DNA of 64,000 bases from Flavobacterium zhairuonense (GCF_004352915.1 NZ_SJSY01000073.1:372001-436000), one strand, 5' to 3'; numbered from the stretch's first letter, positions 52,091-60,734 are shown. The notes: a model not told the origin generated them from the sequence alone. Made by a program: numbers and translations.

Positions 52091-53527
52091 ATGAAACAAA
52101 ATGTAATTCCTCTATTTTATAATAAAGAGCCCTTGTCATTTATAAATGATTTTGAAAAAATTAAGAAAGGGATGTTTATAAAATTAAACTCTTCCTTAGA
52201 TGCTATTGATGACGTAGAATTATCATGTGACAAAAAAGAATTTAGAGTTGAGTTTAATTTTAATAAATTTTATAAAGGAGAAAAAAATTTCGGAATAGGT
52301 AAACAAATCGAAAGGGTAAAATTTAATTATGGAGAGAAAACAATTGTTTTCAAAAGTCTTTATATTGATAGATTTTCAAATGAAAATTTAGAAGGTTCAA
52401 TTAAGCAATTGTATAGTGAGGGATTTTCACGATCCAAGAAGCAATATTTTAAATTGGTAATACCTTATTCTAACTCATTGAATATGCATTTTCAAATAGA
52501 AAGTATATTATTTTCAAATGATTCTGGAACCAATTCAAGTTTAGGTACCAAGATTAAATTAGATAACGAAGAAATTTTTATTTTAATAGATAAAGATAAG
52601 TTCAAAAATAGCTGTGTAATAATTGAATCAACGAAAAAACAAACTTTTGATGAGTTCAATAATAAAACTTTTTCTATTAGAACTGCTCTTGGTTATGTGA
52701 CGGGGTATTTTCCTGGAAACAAAGGTTACTTTTTTTCATATTCAAATCAAAAGAGAGAAAAATTTGGCGGTTTTTATTTTTCAACTTTAAGAGAGGATAT
52801 TAAAACAATAATGAATCCAATTAATACCAATGCATATGCTAGGTTATATGAAAGACCTAAACAGGCTGAAAAGTATTATAAATCAGGAATATTAAAAAAA
52901 CTTGAAATAAAAAGTTTTTCTATTTTGTGCAATAAACTATTAAATGATGATAATTTTTTAGCAACCATTCTATTAATTATTGAATCTACGGATGCTAGTC
53001 TCATTTTTCGACCAGGTGGATATTCAATTGCTTTAGAAACTTTGTCTGATATTATAATTGGAAATGAAAAAGTAAAAATTGCTCCTATAAGTTCTAAAAA
53101 AGATTTTAAGGAACTAAGAAATGAACTTATTGAAGTTTTAAATAAACATTCAAACAAAGAGTCTTTTGAGGATGTAAATACTTTGAAAGTAAGAATAGAA
53201 AATCTTAATCAAATAACAAATTTAGAAAGCCTAAAAAAGCCGTTTTCTATTTTAAATATTAATTTATTGGATGAAGATATCAAAGTAATTAAATCTAGAA
53301 ATGACTTTTTGCATGGAAGAGTACCTGATTTCAAAAATGCAGGAGAAAATCGTTCCATAGAATTAAAAGATTATGATTTATTTTATGCGAGTGTGAGGTT
53401 ATATACTTTGTTAAATGTTTTGATCTTTAAAATGATTGGTTTCGATAATTATGTTTTGAATTACCCTAAAATTTATGAAAAGAATACAAAATATAAAGTA
53501 AAAGAAGCTTGCTATAGAAAAGTTTAG
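52091..53527 (+). CDS. HEPN-motif protein of ApeA-like layout
   Basis: The 478-residue protein is Lys/Asn/Phe-rich and its gene is more AT-rich than its neighbours. Residues 1 to about 230 are a beta-rich region (EFRVEFNFNKFYKGE, KIKLDNEEIFILIDKD). The C-terminal half is helical and contains IKSRNDFLHGRVPD near residue 400, an R-x4-H motif as found in catalytic HEPN ribonucleases. This resembles ApeA/HEPN anti-phage proteins in layout. It starts 22 bases after one nucleotidyltransferase gene and ends 31 bases before another, a HEPN-MNT-like setting. Family assignment is tentative. Confidence 0.65.
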   Translation: MKQNVIPLFYNKEPLSFINDFEKIKKGMFIKLNSSLDAIDDVELSCDKKEFRVEFNFNKFYKGEKNFGIGKQIERVKFNYGEKTIVFKSLYIDRFSNENLEGSIKQLYSEGFSRSKKQYFKLVIPYSNSLNMHFQIESILFSNDSGTNSSLGTKIKLDNEEIFILIDKDKFKNSCVIIESTKKQTFDEFNNKTFSIRTALGYVTGYFPGNKGYFFSYSNQKREKFGGFYFSTLREDIKTIMNPINTNAYARLYERPKQAEKYYKSGILKKLEIKSFSILCNKLLNDDNFLATILLIIESTDASLIFRPGGYSIALETLSDIIIGNEKVKIAPISSKKDFKELRNELIEVLNKHSNKESFEDVNTLKVRIENLNQITNLESLKKPFSILNINLLDEDIKVIKSRNDFLHGRVPDFKNAGENRSIELKDYDLFYASVRLYTLLNVLIFKMIGFDNYVLNYPKIYEKNTKYKVKEACYRKV

Positions 53528-53558
53528 AAAGATAAAAAATGTTTTAAAGAAAGAATAA

Positions 53559-54617
53559 ATGACGATCCAAAACCTAAAATCCCAAAACTTAATTCTTTTC
53601 GAAGTCATTTCGGGAAGTAAATCCTTTGGGTTAAATACACCAACATCAGATACGGATATTAAAGGTGTTTATTATTTGCCAAAAGATAAATTCTTTGGGT
53701 TAGATTATATTCCACAGATAAGTAATGAAACCAATGATGAAGTATATTATGAAATTGGTCGTTTTGTTGAATTGTTGTTGAAGAACAATCCAAATATCTT
53801 GGAGATTTTGGCTTCGCCTGATGATTGTGTTTTGTACAAACATCCTTTGATGGAATGCTTAAAAACAGAAGATTTTTTATCTAAACTTTGTAAAGATTCT
53901 TTTGCAGGTTATGCTGTAACACAGATAAAAAAGGCAAGAGGTTTAAATAAGAAAATTGTAAATCCATTGCCACAGGAAAAGAAAAGTCTTTTGGATTTTT
54001 GTTATGTTTTAAAAGGTTACGAAACCGTTTCTTTAGTAGAATTTCTGAAAGAAAATAATTGGAATCAGGAACAAATTGGGTTGGTAAATCTTCCCAATTC
54101 AAAAGGAATGTTTGCCATGTTTTATGATGAAAACAACACTTTCGGTTACAAAGGAATTATTAAGAAAGAAAGTTCGAATGAAGTTTCACTTTCATCAATT
54201 CCAAAAAATGAAAAGCTGATAGGTTATTTATTCTACAATCAGGATGGTTATTCAAAATATTGTAAAGAATATTCAGAATACTGGAGCTGGATTGAAAAAC
54301 GAAACGAAGATCGTTACAATACAAATCAGCAACATGGAAAGAATTACGACAGCAAAAATATGATGCATACTATTCGTCTTTTGCAAACCGCAGAACAAAT
54401 TCTTTCGACAGGAAAATTGAATATTAGAGTTTCAAATCGAGAAGAATTATTAGTAATAAAAGAAGGAAACAAAGAATATGATGATTTAATGGAAATGGCA
54501 GATAATTTAATTGTTTCAATTGAAAGTCATTACTTAACTTCAAATCTTCCTAAAAAACCAAATGAGCAAAAGGCAATTCAGACTTTGATTGAAATAAGAG
54601 AGCAATTATATCAATAA
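53559..54617 (+). CDS. RlaP/YcgL-type nucleotidyltransferase (second copy)
   Basis: The polymerase-beta motif FEVISGSKSFGLNTPTSDTDIKGVY (in parts, about residues 14-38) has GS...SDTD. FVELLLKNNPNILEILASP and GYAVTQIKKARGLNKK are typical of larger PF10127-type proteins. At 352 residues it is about 100 longer than the first copy and only distantly similar, so it is not a recent duplicate. It follows the HEPN protein gene closely and may act as its partner or in RNA end repair. Confidence 0.82.
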   Translation: MTIQNLKSQNLILFEVISGSKSFGLNTPTSDTDIKGVYYLPKDKFFGLDYIPQISNETNDEVYYEIGRFVELLLKNNPNILEILASPDDCVLYKHPLMECLKTEDFLSKLCKDSFAGYAVTQIKKARGLNKKIVNPLPQEKKSLLDFCYVLKGYETVSLVEFLKENNWNQEQIGLVNLPNSKGMFAMFYDENNTFGYKGIIKKESSNEVSLSSIPKNEKLIGYLFYNQDGYSKYCKEYSEYWSWIEKRNEDRYNTNQQHGKNYDSKNMMHTIRLLQTAEQILSTGKLNIRVSNREELLVIKEGNKEYDDLMEMADNLIVSIESHYLTSNLPKKPNEQKAIQTLIEIREQLYQ

Positions 54618-54674
54618 AAAATGCAAATATCAATTTTATATGTTTTGTTATAAAAATTTTATTTTAATCAAAAT

Positions 54675-54706
54675 TTGTTAAATTATCGCAAAATATACTA
54701 CATTTG
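54675..54706 (+). promoter_or_regulatory. Promoter of short ORF 1
   Basis: TTG at 54675-54677 and TACATTTG at 54699-54706 are 21 bases apart, a perfect fit to the Bacteroidota consensus. The short reading frame starts 31 bases later. Confidence 0.75.
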
Positions 54707-54737
54707 TATCTGTAATTAAAAACAATAAAAAACACAA

Positions 54738-54842
54738 ATGATACTTTCAGTAAACCAAAATTTTGAAACTTTAGCCGGAGATTCTCCAGCTATAAGCTCA
54801 GGATGCGTATGTATTTTTGTGAAATTGAAATGTAAGATTTAG
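54738..54842 (+). CDS. Short ORF 1, 34-aa Cys-containing peptide
   Basis: MILSVNQNFE opens the peptide and SSGCVCIFVKLKCKI closes it, with three Cys residues. It lies in a stand-alone unit with its own consensus promoter and a strong terminator 20 bases after the stop. The message also has a hairpin AGC-GGAGA-TTCTCC-GCT, so it may instead be a small RNA. It shares an SG-x-x-C pattern with the next short ORF. Function unknown; a peptide product is unproven. Confidence 0.45.
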   Translation: MILSVNQNFETLAGDSPAISSGCVCIFVKLKCKI

Positions 54843-54862
54843 AGTCAAACTCATCATAAAAC

Positions 54863-54896
54863 AGAAAAGCGTCCTCATTTTAGGACGCTTTTTTTG
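54863..54896 (+). terminator. Terminator of short ORF 1
   Basis: AAAAGCGTCCT and AGGACGCTTTTT arms with a 5-base loop and T7. Confidence 0.85.
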
Positions 54897-55174
54897 TTTA
54901 AAATAGTTTTTGCGAGTGTTTTGACTTCGCTCAACATGGCAAAAAGATGTTCAAAATGATAGAAAACCAAACCATAACTAAAAAAAACTAAAAAAATAAT
55001 TGACCAAATGTTTAATGCGTAATCAAAATAGGAAAATATAGTCTTGGAAAGTAATCTGATGAGCGACAGTCATTTGCTAAAAAGATAAATCTGCACCAGT
55101 TTGCGGACAGGGATTTCTTTGCTTTTATTTTTATTTAACTAATTGATAATCAGAAAATTATTCTTAAAAAATAT

Positions 55175-55206
55175 TTGGAAATATGATTTTTTCTATCATA
55201 TCTTTG
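55175..55206 (+). promoter_or_regulatory. Promoter of short ORF 2
   Basis: TTG at 55175-55177 and TATCTTTG at 55199-55206 are again 21 bases apart. The leader of about 55 bases is A/C-rich (ACAACAACAACAATT) and the ATG is at 55269. Confidence 0.7.
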
Positions 55207-55268
55207 CCCAACAAAATTGAAACATAGCGTTTCATAAAACAACAACAACAATTAAAAAAATAAATAAA

Positions 55269-55364
55269 ATGAGTTTTAAATTATACATACACAACGCAGG
55301 ATTAGTAGCCTCGACTTCAGGTCGTGAATGCTTTTACATGTCGGTGCATCAATATAGGCAATAG
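55269..55364 (+). CDS. Short ORF 2, 31-aa peptide
   Basis: MSFKLYIHNAGLVASTSGRE opens the peptide, followed by CFYMSVHQYRQ. Like short ORF 1 it has its own promoter, a terminator about 25 bases after the stop, and an AG...SG-x-x-C pattern. It may be a leader peptide, a small bioactive peptide, or a by-product of a small RNA. The 250 bases between the two units (54897-55174) hold nothing I can identify. Confidence 0.45.
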   Translation: MSFKLYIHNAGLVASTSGRECFYMSVHQYRQ

Positions 55365-55388
55365 GATAGAAATATCGTATTTGTTATG

Positions 55389-55418
55389 AAGCACCTTTAA
55401 TCGGGTGCTTTTTTTTTG
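55389..55418 (+). terminator. Terminator of short ORF 2
   Basis: AAGCACC and GGTGCTT arms around TTTAATC lead into nine T residues. Confidence 0.85.
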
Positions 55419-55420
55419 TC

Positions 55421-55504
55421 TTAGGGACAAAGGTTCAAAGGAACAAAGGGACAGAGGTAAAAAAACTTAGTGTCTCAGCATCTTAGAACCTCAGAAGCTT
55501 AATA
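55421..55504. repeat. Copy of the AGGGACAAAGGTTCAAAGG repeat
   Basis: AGGGACAAAGGTTCAAAGG is followed by AACAAAGGGACAGAGG and then an inverted-looking CAGCATCTTAGAACCTCAG. The first part matches the repeat around 50108-50153. Confidence 0.7.
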
Positions 55505-55525
55505 AAAAACAATAAAAATTTAAGG

Positions 55526-55684
55526 ATGAATCAAAAAATAGGACTTAGGTCAGACGATAGTAGTCAAACAGATAAAGTGGAATTTAATGAGCCTCCATTT
55601 GCCTCGAGCGGAAAAATGGATTTAAAACTTATTAACCTATGGAATGGAAAGGTGAATTTTAGGAAAATTATATATATCATTTAG
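55526..55684 (+). CDS. Short ORF 3, 52 aa
   Basis: TAAGG lies just in front of the ATG. The product starts MNQKIGLRSDDSSQ and contains PPFASSGKMDLKLINLWNGK, again with an SSG segment. No separate promoter or terminator is clear. It might be real or a chance frame; it is noted because it is the third short frame in a row with a similar Ser-Gly segment. Confidence 0.3.
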   Translation: MNQKIGLRSDDSSQTDKVEFNEPPFASSGKMDLKLINLWNGKVNFRKIIYII

Positions 55685-55794
55685 AGATATTTCTCTGGTA
55701 AAGCAATGGTGCTTTTGAACTTGTGTGATATTGGATTTCTTAGAAAAGCCTTCGATTTCCTGAGATTCCCAAGAATTACAAAACCAAAAATACC

Positions 55795-56280
55795 ATGCAA
55801 AACAATACATTACAACAATATAAAAACGCAATTAGAAAAAAATACGAAATCGAAAAAGAAGGGAAATACTTTGATTATTTGTACAAGCCTTCTCGTGGAA
55901 AACTTCGTGATTTGTGCTGGTTGATTTTCGAAAATAACCCAACAAAAGAGGATTTGAATGTCTTCAGTAATCTTTTGGGCTTAGATTTCGATCATACGAA
56001 AAAGAATAAGTTTAAGGAGAAAAAAGATAAGTTCAGACCTATCGAAACGTTCTTCAAAGGCGAAACAGATCCGTCAAACATTGACGCTATCAATATGGCT
56101 GCAATTTTGGTTGATTTTGAATTGCGTCCTTTCAAAAAGTTTTACGAAAATTCTAAAACGGAGAAAGCAAAACCAATCAAGCAATTGGAGGTAACTAAAA
56201 CAGTTTTCGATAAAAAGAACTCTGAAAAAAAGTCTAAGAAAAGAAGTTTCTTTCTAGATTTTAAAAGCTTGTTCTTCTAA
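55795..56280 (+). CDS. Unrecognised basic 161-aa protein
   Basis: The protein is highly charged and lysine-rich. Residues 1-60 (QYKNAIRKKYEIEKEGKYFDYLYKPSRGKLRDLCW, in parts) are helical; ENNPTKEDLNVFSNLLGLDFDHTKKNKFKEKKDKFRPIETFFKGETDPSN suggests a compact domain; the C-terminus is a basic tail KKNSEKKSKKRSFF. The basic character would suit nucleic acid binding. No family recognised. The frame at 55706-55924 overlaps its start and is rejected. Confidence 0.65.
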   Translation: MQNNTLQQYKNAIRKKYEIEKEGKYFDYLYKPSRGKLRDLCWLIFENNPTKEDLNVFSNLLGLDFDHTKKNKFKEKKDKFRPIETFFKGETDPSNIDAINMAAILVDFELRPFKKFYENSKTEKAKPIKQLEVTKTVFDKKNSEKKSKKRSFFLDFKSLFF

Positions 56281-56440
56281 TGGTTTGCCACAAAGACGCT
56301 AAGACACAAAGTTTTTTTTAGCCACAGATTAAAGGATTAAAAGGATTGTTATAAAAAATCTGCTAAATCTGCGAGAAACAAATCTTAGCGTTCCTTTGCG
56401 TAAATCTTTGTGCTCTTTGCGGTTAAAAAAACAATTATTT
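56281..56440. repeat. Dispersed CACAAAGACGCTAAG / AAATCTGCGAGAAAC repeat
   Basis: GCCACAAAGACGCTAAGACACAAAG on the left and CTTTGCGTAAATCTTTGTGCTC on the right form an imperfect inverted repeat, with GCCACAGATTAAAGG and AAATCTGCGAGAAAC inside. It resembles the repeat at 45336-45512. Confidence 0.7.
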
Positions 56441-56453
56441 AAAAATTAAAACA

Positions 56454-56999
56454 ATGAAAACAACAGATAAAATTATTATTATCGATTTAGAAGCCACGTG
56501 TTGGCAAGGTGCGGTCCCGAAGGGCCAGGAAAATGAAATTATTGAAATTGGTTTGGCTGTATTGGATACAGAAACCGGCGAAATTTCCAAGAATAAAGGA
56601 ATATTAATAAAGCCACAACGCTCAAGCGTAAGTGAGTTTTGTACCGAATTGACAACCATAACTCAGGATTTGCTGGATAAAAACGGAGTTTCTTTCGAAG
56701 AAGCGATTAATGAGTTGATAGACGAATATAATCCAGATTTATATACTTGGGCAAGTTACGGACAATACGATTTGAATATGCTTAAAAAACAGTGTAAATC
56801 ATTCGGTATTTCATATCCAATGGGAGATGAGCATATTAATGTGAAAACTCATTTTGCCGAGAAATTTGGTTTAGTTAAACCAACTGGAATGAATGGTGCT
56901 TTGGCACTGCTTAATATTCCGTTGGAAGGAACGCATCACCGCGGAATTGATGATGCTAAAAACATTGCCAAGATTCTGTACTGGTGTCTAAAAAACTAG
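56454..56999 (+). CDS. ERI1/KapD-like DEDDh 3'-5' exonuclease
   Basis: IIIIDLEATCW gives Asp11 and Glu13 of the first exonuclease motif; YTWASYGQYDLNML gives the second Asp near residue 102; THHRGIDDAKNIA gives His and Asp of the third, so all DEDDh residues are present. The ATCW variant and short length of 181 are typical of ERI1/3'hExo-like enzymes that trim RNA 3' ends. It closes the RNA repair island. Confidence 0.88.
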   Translation: MKTTDKIIIIDLEATCWQGAVPKGQENEIIEIGLAVLDTETGEISKNKGILIKPQRSSVSEFCTELTTITQDLLDKNGVSFEEAINELIDEYNPDLYTWASYGQYDLNMLKKQCKSFGISYPMGDEHINVKTHFAEKFGLVKPTGMNGALALLNIPLEGTHHRGIDDAKNIAKILYWCLKN

Positions 57000-57005
57000 A
57001 ATGGT

Positions 57006-57944
57006 TTAAATCCACTCTCCAATTGCATTATAATCATCTGGAAGATACGTAAGATATTGAACCATTCGCGGTTTTTTTCCTCTGTTTGGAGTAGCACAGT
57101 GTGGAAGTGCTTGATTCCAAATAATAAAATCTCCGGCTTCTCCCGTAATTGGTTTTGGTTGCAATGTCAGCAATGCTTTCTCTCTTGGATTTTCATAGGG
57201 TTCTAGTTCGTCAAGCCATTGACCAATTTGGTTATGAAAACCCGGAACACAATGAAATGCACCATCGTCTGGTCCACAATCGGTTAAATAAAGCAATCCC
57301 TGCAGGCCAAAAGTTAAAGGTTTTTTTAAACTCATATCCCAATGAAGCGAACTTCCTATAAATTTAAAATTCTCTGTTTCAGGAGGATTGAAGCTTACCT
57401 TGTCAATCGTTTTGTAAATTTTAGAGGTTTTATAGAGCTGTTCATATGCTTTTTTAATTCTTGGAGAAAAGCGGTTTTGGTTTAAAGTTTCATGATTAGA
57501 AAAATTAAGCATAAGCCCTTTTTGATTTTCATGACGATTGTACCAGCTTTCTTGGTTCTCAGGATCCATTTTCAAATATTCCCAAATGGCTTTTTGTGTG
57601 TTTTCGCAAGCTTCTTTTGAGATTGCATTTTTAACTACTACATAACCATTTTGATTCCAGAAGTCAAGATCTTCTTCTGATAAAACATTTTCTGTTAAGT
57701 CGTCAGTTTCGGCAACAACCTCTTGCTTTCTGTTATAAATCCATGCTTTGAAAGATTCAAAATCTGGTTTTTCTGAATGTAAAAACTGTAAAGCATCTTC
57801 CATGCCAATACCTAACAGATATAAGGCTTTAATTTCGTTGTTCCAGTTTGAATGGCTTAAATCAGCATTTTTAGGGTCAACAGCACATTTCCATAATTGT
57901 TCAAGGATTGTCCAAGGCATGGTTTTGTATTTAGGATCAATCAA
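57006..57944 (-). CDS. Phytanoyl-CoA dioxygenase (PhyH) family protein
   Basis: The Fe(II)/2-oxoglutarate oxygenase core has SLHWDMSL (His and Asp ligands, about residues 201-203) and ALPHCATPN (second His, about 280), followed by an Arg for 2-oxoglutarate binding (KPRMVQYLTY). An N-terminal helical region of about 90 residues precedes FWNQNGYVVVKNAIS. The substrate is unknown; PhyH enzymes hydroxylate diverse small molecules. It is convergent with the exonuclease gene, 6 bases apart. Confidence 0.85.
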   Translation of the reverse strand: MIDPKYKTMPWTILEQLWKCAVDPKNADLSHSNWNNEIKALYLLGIGMEDALQFLHSEKPDFESFKAWIYNRKQEVVAETDDLTENVLSEEDLDFWNQNGYVVVKNAISKEACENTQKAIWEYLKMDPENQESWYNRHENQKGLMLNFSNHETLNQNRFSPRIKKAYEQLYKTSKIYKTIDKVSFNPPETENFKFIGSSLHWDMSLKKPLTFGLQGLLYLTDCGPDDGAFHCVPGFHNQIGQWLDELEPYENPREKALLTLQPKPITGEAGDFIIWNQALPHCATPNRGKKPRMVQYLTYLPDDYNAIGEWI

Positions 57945-57999
57945 AAATAATGGATTTATAAATTGATATTCAAAGTAGAAATACCTGTTTTTACTACTA

Positions 58000-58032
58000 A
58001 AAAAGGCTGTCTAAAATTTAGACAGCCTTTTC
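58000..58032 (-). terminator. Terminator after acyl-CoA ligase
   Basis: AAAAGGCTGTCTAAA and TTTAGACAGCCTTTT form an almost loop-free hairpin below the ligase stop codon. Confidence 0.85.
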
Positions 58033-58055
58033 CTTTGGTTAACTATTTTGGAATT

Positions 58056-59834
58056 TTAATTATGACCATAGATTTTAGCGTAAAGATCTTTGTAAATTTC
58101 TTTAATGATTTTACGTTTTAATTTTAGGGTAGGAGTAAGCTGTCCGCCATCAATCGACCAAACATCTGGAGTAAGTTCAAATCGCTTCACTTGTTCCCAG
58201 TGTCCAAATTTCTTGTTGATGCTTTCTACTTCTTCGTCGATACGTTTGATAACGTCTGCATTCTGACTGATTTCTTTGTCAGTACTTCCTAAAGTTATTT
58301 TATGGATTTTTGCCCATTCTTTTACAAATTCAAAGTTTGGCTGAATAAAAGCGCCAGGCATTTTTTCGCCTTCACCAATAACCATAATCTGCTCAATAAA
58401 ACGAGATTGTTTCATGGCATTTTCGATCATTTGCGGCGCAATATATTTACCTCCAGAAGTCTTGAACATTTCTTTTTTACGATCAGTAATTTTCAAGAAA
58501 CCTTCGTTGTCGATTTCTCCAATATCTCCCGTGTGGAAATATCCGTCTTGTAAAGCTTCAGCAGTTTTTTCTGGATCTTTGTAATAACCTAGCATTACGT
58601 TTGGTCCTTTGCAAAGAATTTCTCCGTCTTCGGCAATTTTAACTTCTACATTGCGAATTACTTTTCCAACAGTTCCAATTTTGAAACCTCTGTTTCTTTG
58701 ATCGTTTACTGCAATTACAGGTGAAGTTTCAGATAATCCGTAACCTTCCATAACTGGAATTTCTGCAGCAGCAAAAACTCTGGTCAAACGTGGCTGTAAA
58801 GCAGCACTTCCAGAAACCATTAAATCTAAATTTCCTCCTAAACCTTCTTTCCATTTGCTGAAAATCAGTTTACGGGCAATTTTTAATTGGAATTCATACC
58901 AAGCTCCATTTGCTCCGTATGGTTCGTATTTTAAGCCTAAATCAATAGCCCAGAAAAATAGTTTTTTCTTGATGCCAGTCAATTCAGCTCCTTTTGCGTA
59001 AATTTTATCGTAAACTTTTTCTAAAAGCCTTGGTACCGCCGTAATTACAGTTGGACGAACTTCTTTTAAGTTATCGCTGATTTTGTCAATTGATTCTCCA
59101 AAATAAACCGAAACACCATAGTATTGATAGATGTATAAAATCATTCTTTCAAAAATATGGCAGATAGGCAAGAAGCTCAACGCAGTACTTTTTCCTGGAT
59201 CAAACGGAATTCTTGGAGCACTGTCCAAAACATTTGAAACAATATTTTTATGCGAAAGCATAACACCTTTAGGTCTTCCTGTTGTCCCAGAAGTATAAAT
59301 AATGGTTGCTAAATCATCTGTTTGAATACTGTCTTTTCTGGCTTCAACTTCGTTTTGATTGCTTTCGTCTTCTCCTAATAAAAGTAAATCTGTCCAGTGT
59401 TTGCAACCTGGAATTTCGTTAAAAGAATAAACCTCTTTTAAAGTCGGTACGTTTGCTTTAATGAGATTTACTTTGTGAAGCACTTCTTCATCAGAAACAA
59501 AGCAGTACATACTGCCACTGTGATTCAATATATATTCGTAATCTTCTTCAGAAATTGTTGGGTAAATTGGAACAGTTTGAGCACCAGTTTGTAGAATACC
59601 AATGTCCATAATATTCCATTCTGTGCGGTTGTTTGATGTAATCAGGGCGATTTTGTCATCTTTTTGAATGCCCATGCGCAATAATGCTCTCGAAACAGCA
59701 TTTGCTTTTGCAATATATTCTTGGCTAGATGTTTTTTCCCAGACTCCGTTTTTCTTTGTTGCTAAGGCAACCGGAAGGTTGTAAGTTTCTTGTTGATAAT
59801 AGGGAAAATCAAAAAGGCGTGTGATTGAAACCAT
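58056..59834 (-). CDS. Long-chain acyl-CoA ligase
   Basis: The 592-residue AMP-forming enzyme has the P-loop TIIYTSGTTGRPKGVMLSH (about 177-195), EGYGLSETSPV, and YFHTGDIGEIDNEGFLKITDRKKEMFKTSGGKYI (in parts), which includes the ribose-binding Asp and the hinge. Length and motifs match the eukaryote-like long-chain acyl-CoA synthetase group. It activates fatty acids for beta-oxidation or lipid synthesis and so fits the operon at 37-44 kb, though it is not linked to it. Confidence 0.92.
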   Translation of the reverse strand: MVSITRLFDFPYYQQETYNLPVALATKKNGVWEKTSSQEYIAKANAVSRALLRMGIQKDDKIALITSNNRTEWNIMDIGILQTGAQTVPIYPTISEEDYEYILNHSGSMYCFVSDEEVLHKVNLIKANVPTLKEVYSFNEIPGCKHWTDLLLLGEDESNQNEVEARKDSIQTDDLATIIYTSGTTGRPKGVMLSHKNIVSNVLDSAPRIPFDPGKSTALSFLPICHIFERMILYIYQYYGVSVYFGESIDKISDNLKEVRPTVITAVPRLLEKVYDKIYAKGAELTGIKKKLFFWAIDLGLKYEPYGANGAWYEFQLKIARKLIFSKWKEGLGGNLDLMVSGSAALQPRLTRVFAAAEIPVMEGYGLSETSPVIAVNDQRNRGFKIGTVGKVIRNVEVKIAEDGEILCKGPNVMLGYYKDPEKTAEALQDGYFHTGDIGEIDNEGFLKITDRKKEMFKTSGGKYIAPQMIENAMKQSRFIEQIMVIGEGEKMPGAFIQPNFEFVKEWAKIHKITLGSTDKEISQNADVIKRIDEEVESINKKFGHWEQVKRFELTPDVWSIDGGQLTPTLKLKRKIIKEIYKDLYAKIYGHN

Positions 59835-60017
59835 GTTTAATATCTTGAATTTTATCGCAAATTAAATAAAAAATAGGTATAATTTTTAATTTTGTGGAAT
59901 TTTATGGGAAAATTTATATGGACTCTTAAAAATCAACGAAAACGTTTTCTTTTTTGTAGTAAATTTTCGAAAAAACTAGAAATTATTTAATTAAAAAAAT
60001 ATATTATTTTTTAGAGA

Positions 60018-60449
60018 TTATTGCACATTAAAATCCTCATATTCTTTGACTCTTTCTCCCATCAGAAACATTTTTTTCTTCGCAAAATGAATCGAGAATT
60101 GAGAATATACCCATTCTTCACTGTCATTAGGTCTGTACCAAAAAGTGTACGATTTGCTATTGAATCCTTCCTTGAAAACAGGAATTCCCTCTTCTGTACA
60201 TTCGATTCCCCAGTTAATTTTCTTTTTGCTCAAATCAGGTGCTTGGATAAATCCTGTTCCGTCTGGATTTAATTGGCTAATTGGTTCTTTTTGGCCAATT
60301 GGCGCATAAGTTCCAGAAACTGGAAAACCAATCGTGGTTGTAATATAGCGCTCTTTAGAATTATGAGTAATTGTGTTTACTTCAACTTGTGAATACGATT
60401 TTGCAGTAAAAAATAATAAGGCAATAATTAATAAACGAATAGCTTTCAT
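60018..60449 (-). CDS. Small secreted protein, 143 aa
   Basis: The start at 60449 gives a signal peptide (MKAIRLLIIALLFFTAKSYSQ); an upstream frame extension of 24 residues looks spurious. The mature domain is beta-rich (KERYITTTIGFPVSGTYAPIG, KINWGIECTEEGIPVFKEG, YTFWYRPNDSEEWVYSQFSIHFA). No family recognised. Single gene. Confidence 0.7.
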   Translation of the reverse strand: MKAIRLLIIALLFFTAKSYSQVEVNTITHNSKERYITTTIGFPVSGTYAPIGQKEPISQLNPDGTGFIQAPDLSKKKINWGIECTEEGIPVFKEGFNSKSYTFWYRPNDSEEWVYSQFSIHFAKKKMFLMGERVKEYEDFNVQ

Positions 60450-60596
60450 TCTATGTAGGATTAAGTGTTTTTGGGATTCTAAAAAATTCTGTGGCAGGAA
60501 CTTTTGGCGAATATAGTTCAAATTTCAATAAAAAATAAATCCCAATTATAAGAATGATGTTTTTTGTTTATTGACGATCCGGAATTTGTGCTAAAC

Positions 60597-60692
60597 TAAA
60601 AATAACCGCAAATTTCACAAATTAGCACAAATTAAATCTTTGAAAAACAGAAATAGCGTTTGCGCAAATTTGTGAAATTTGCGGTTACTTTT
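60597..60692. repeat. Inverted repeat of AACCGCAAATTTCACAAATT type
   Basis: TAACCGCAAATTTCACAAATT and AATTTGTGAAATTTGCGGTTA are perfect 21-base arms described here by their first and last bases, around a 50-base centre containing AAATAGCG. It lies between two co-oriented genes and is a dispersed-repeat type. Confidence 0.75.
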
Positions 60693-60734
60693 TTAGTCCG
60701 TTTAGCTGACAGTTTTTTTTAGTTTGTAAAAAGA

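Noticed and set aside
55706..55924. Reading frame of 72 codons
   Set aside because: It overlaps the start of the 161-codon gene at 55795 in another frame; the longer frame has coherent charged helices and the shorter one does not.
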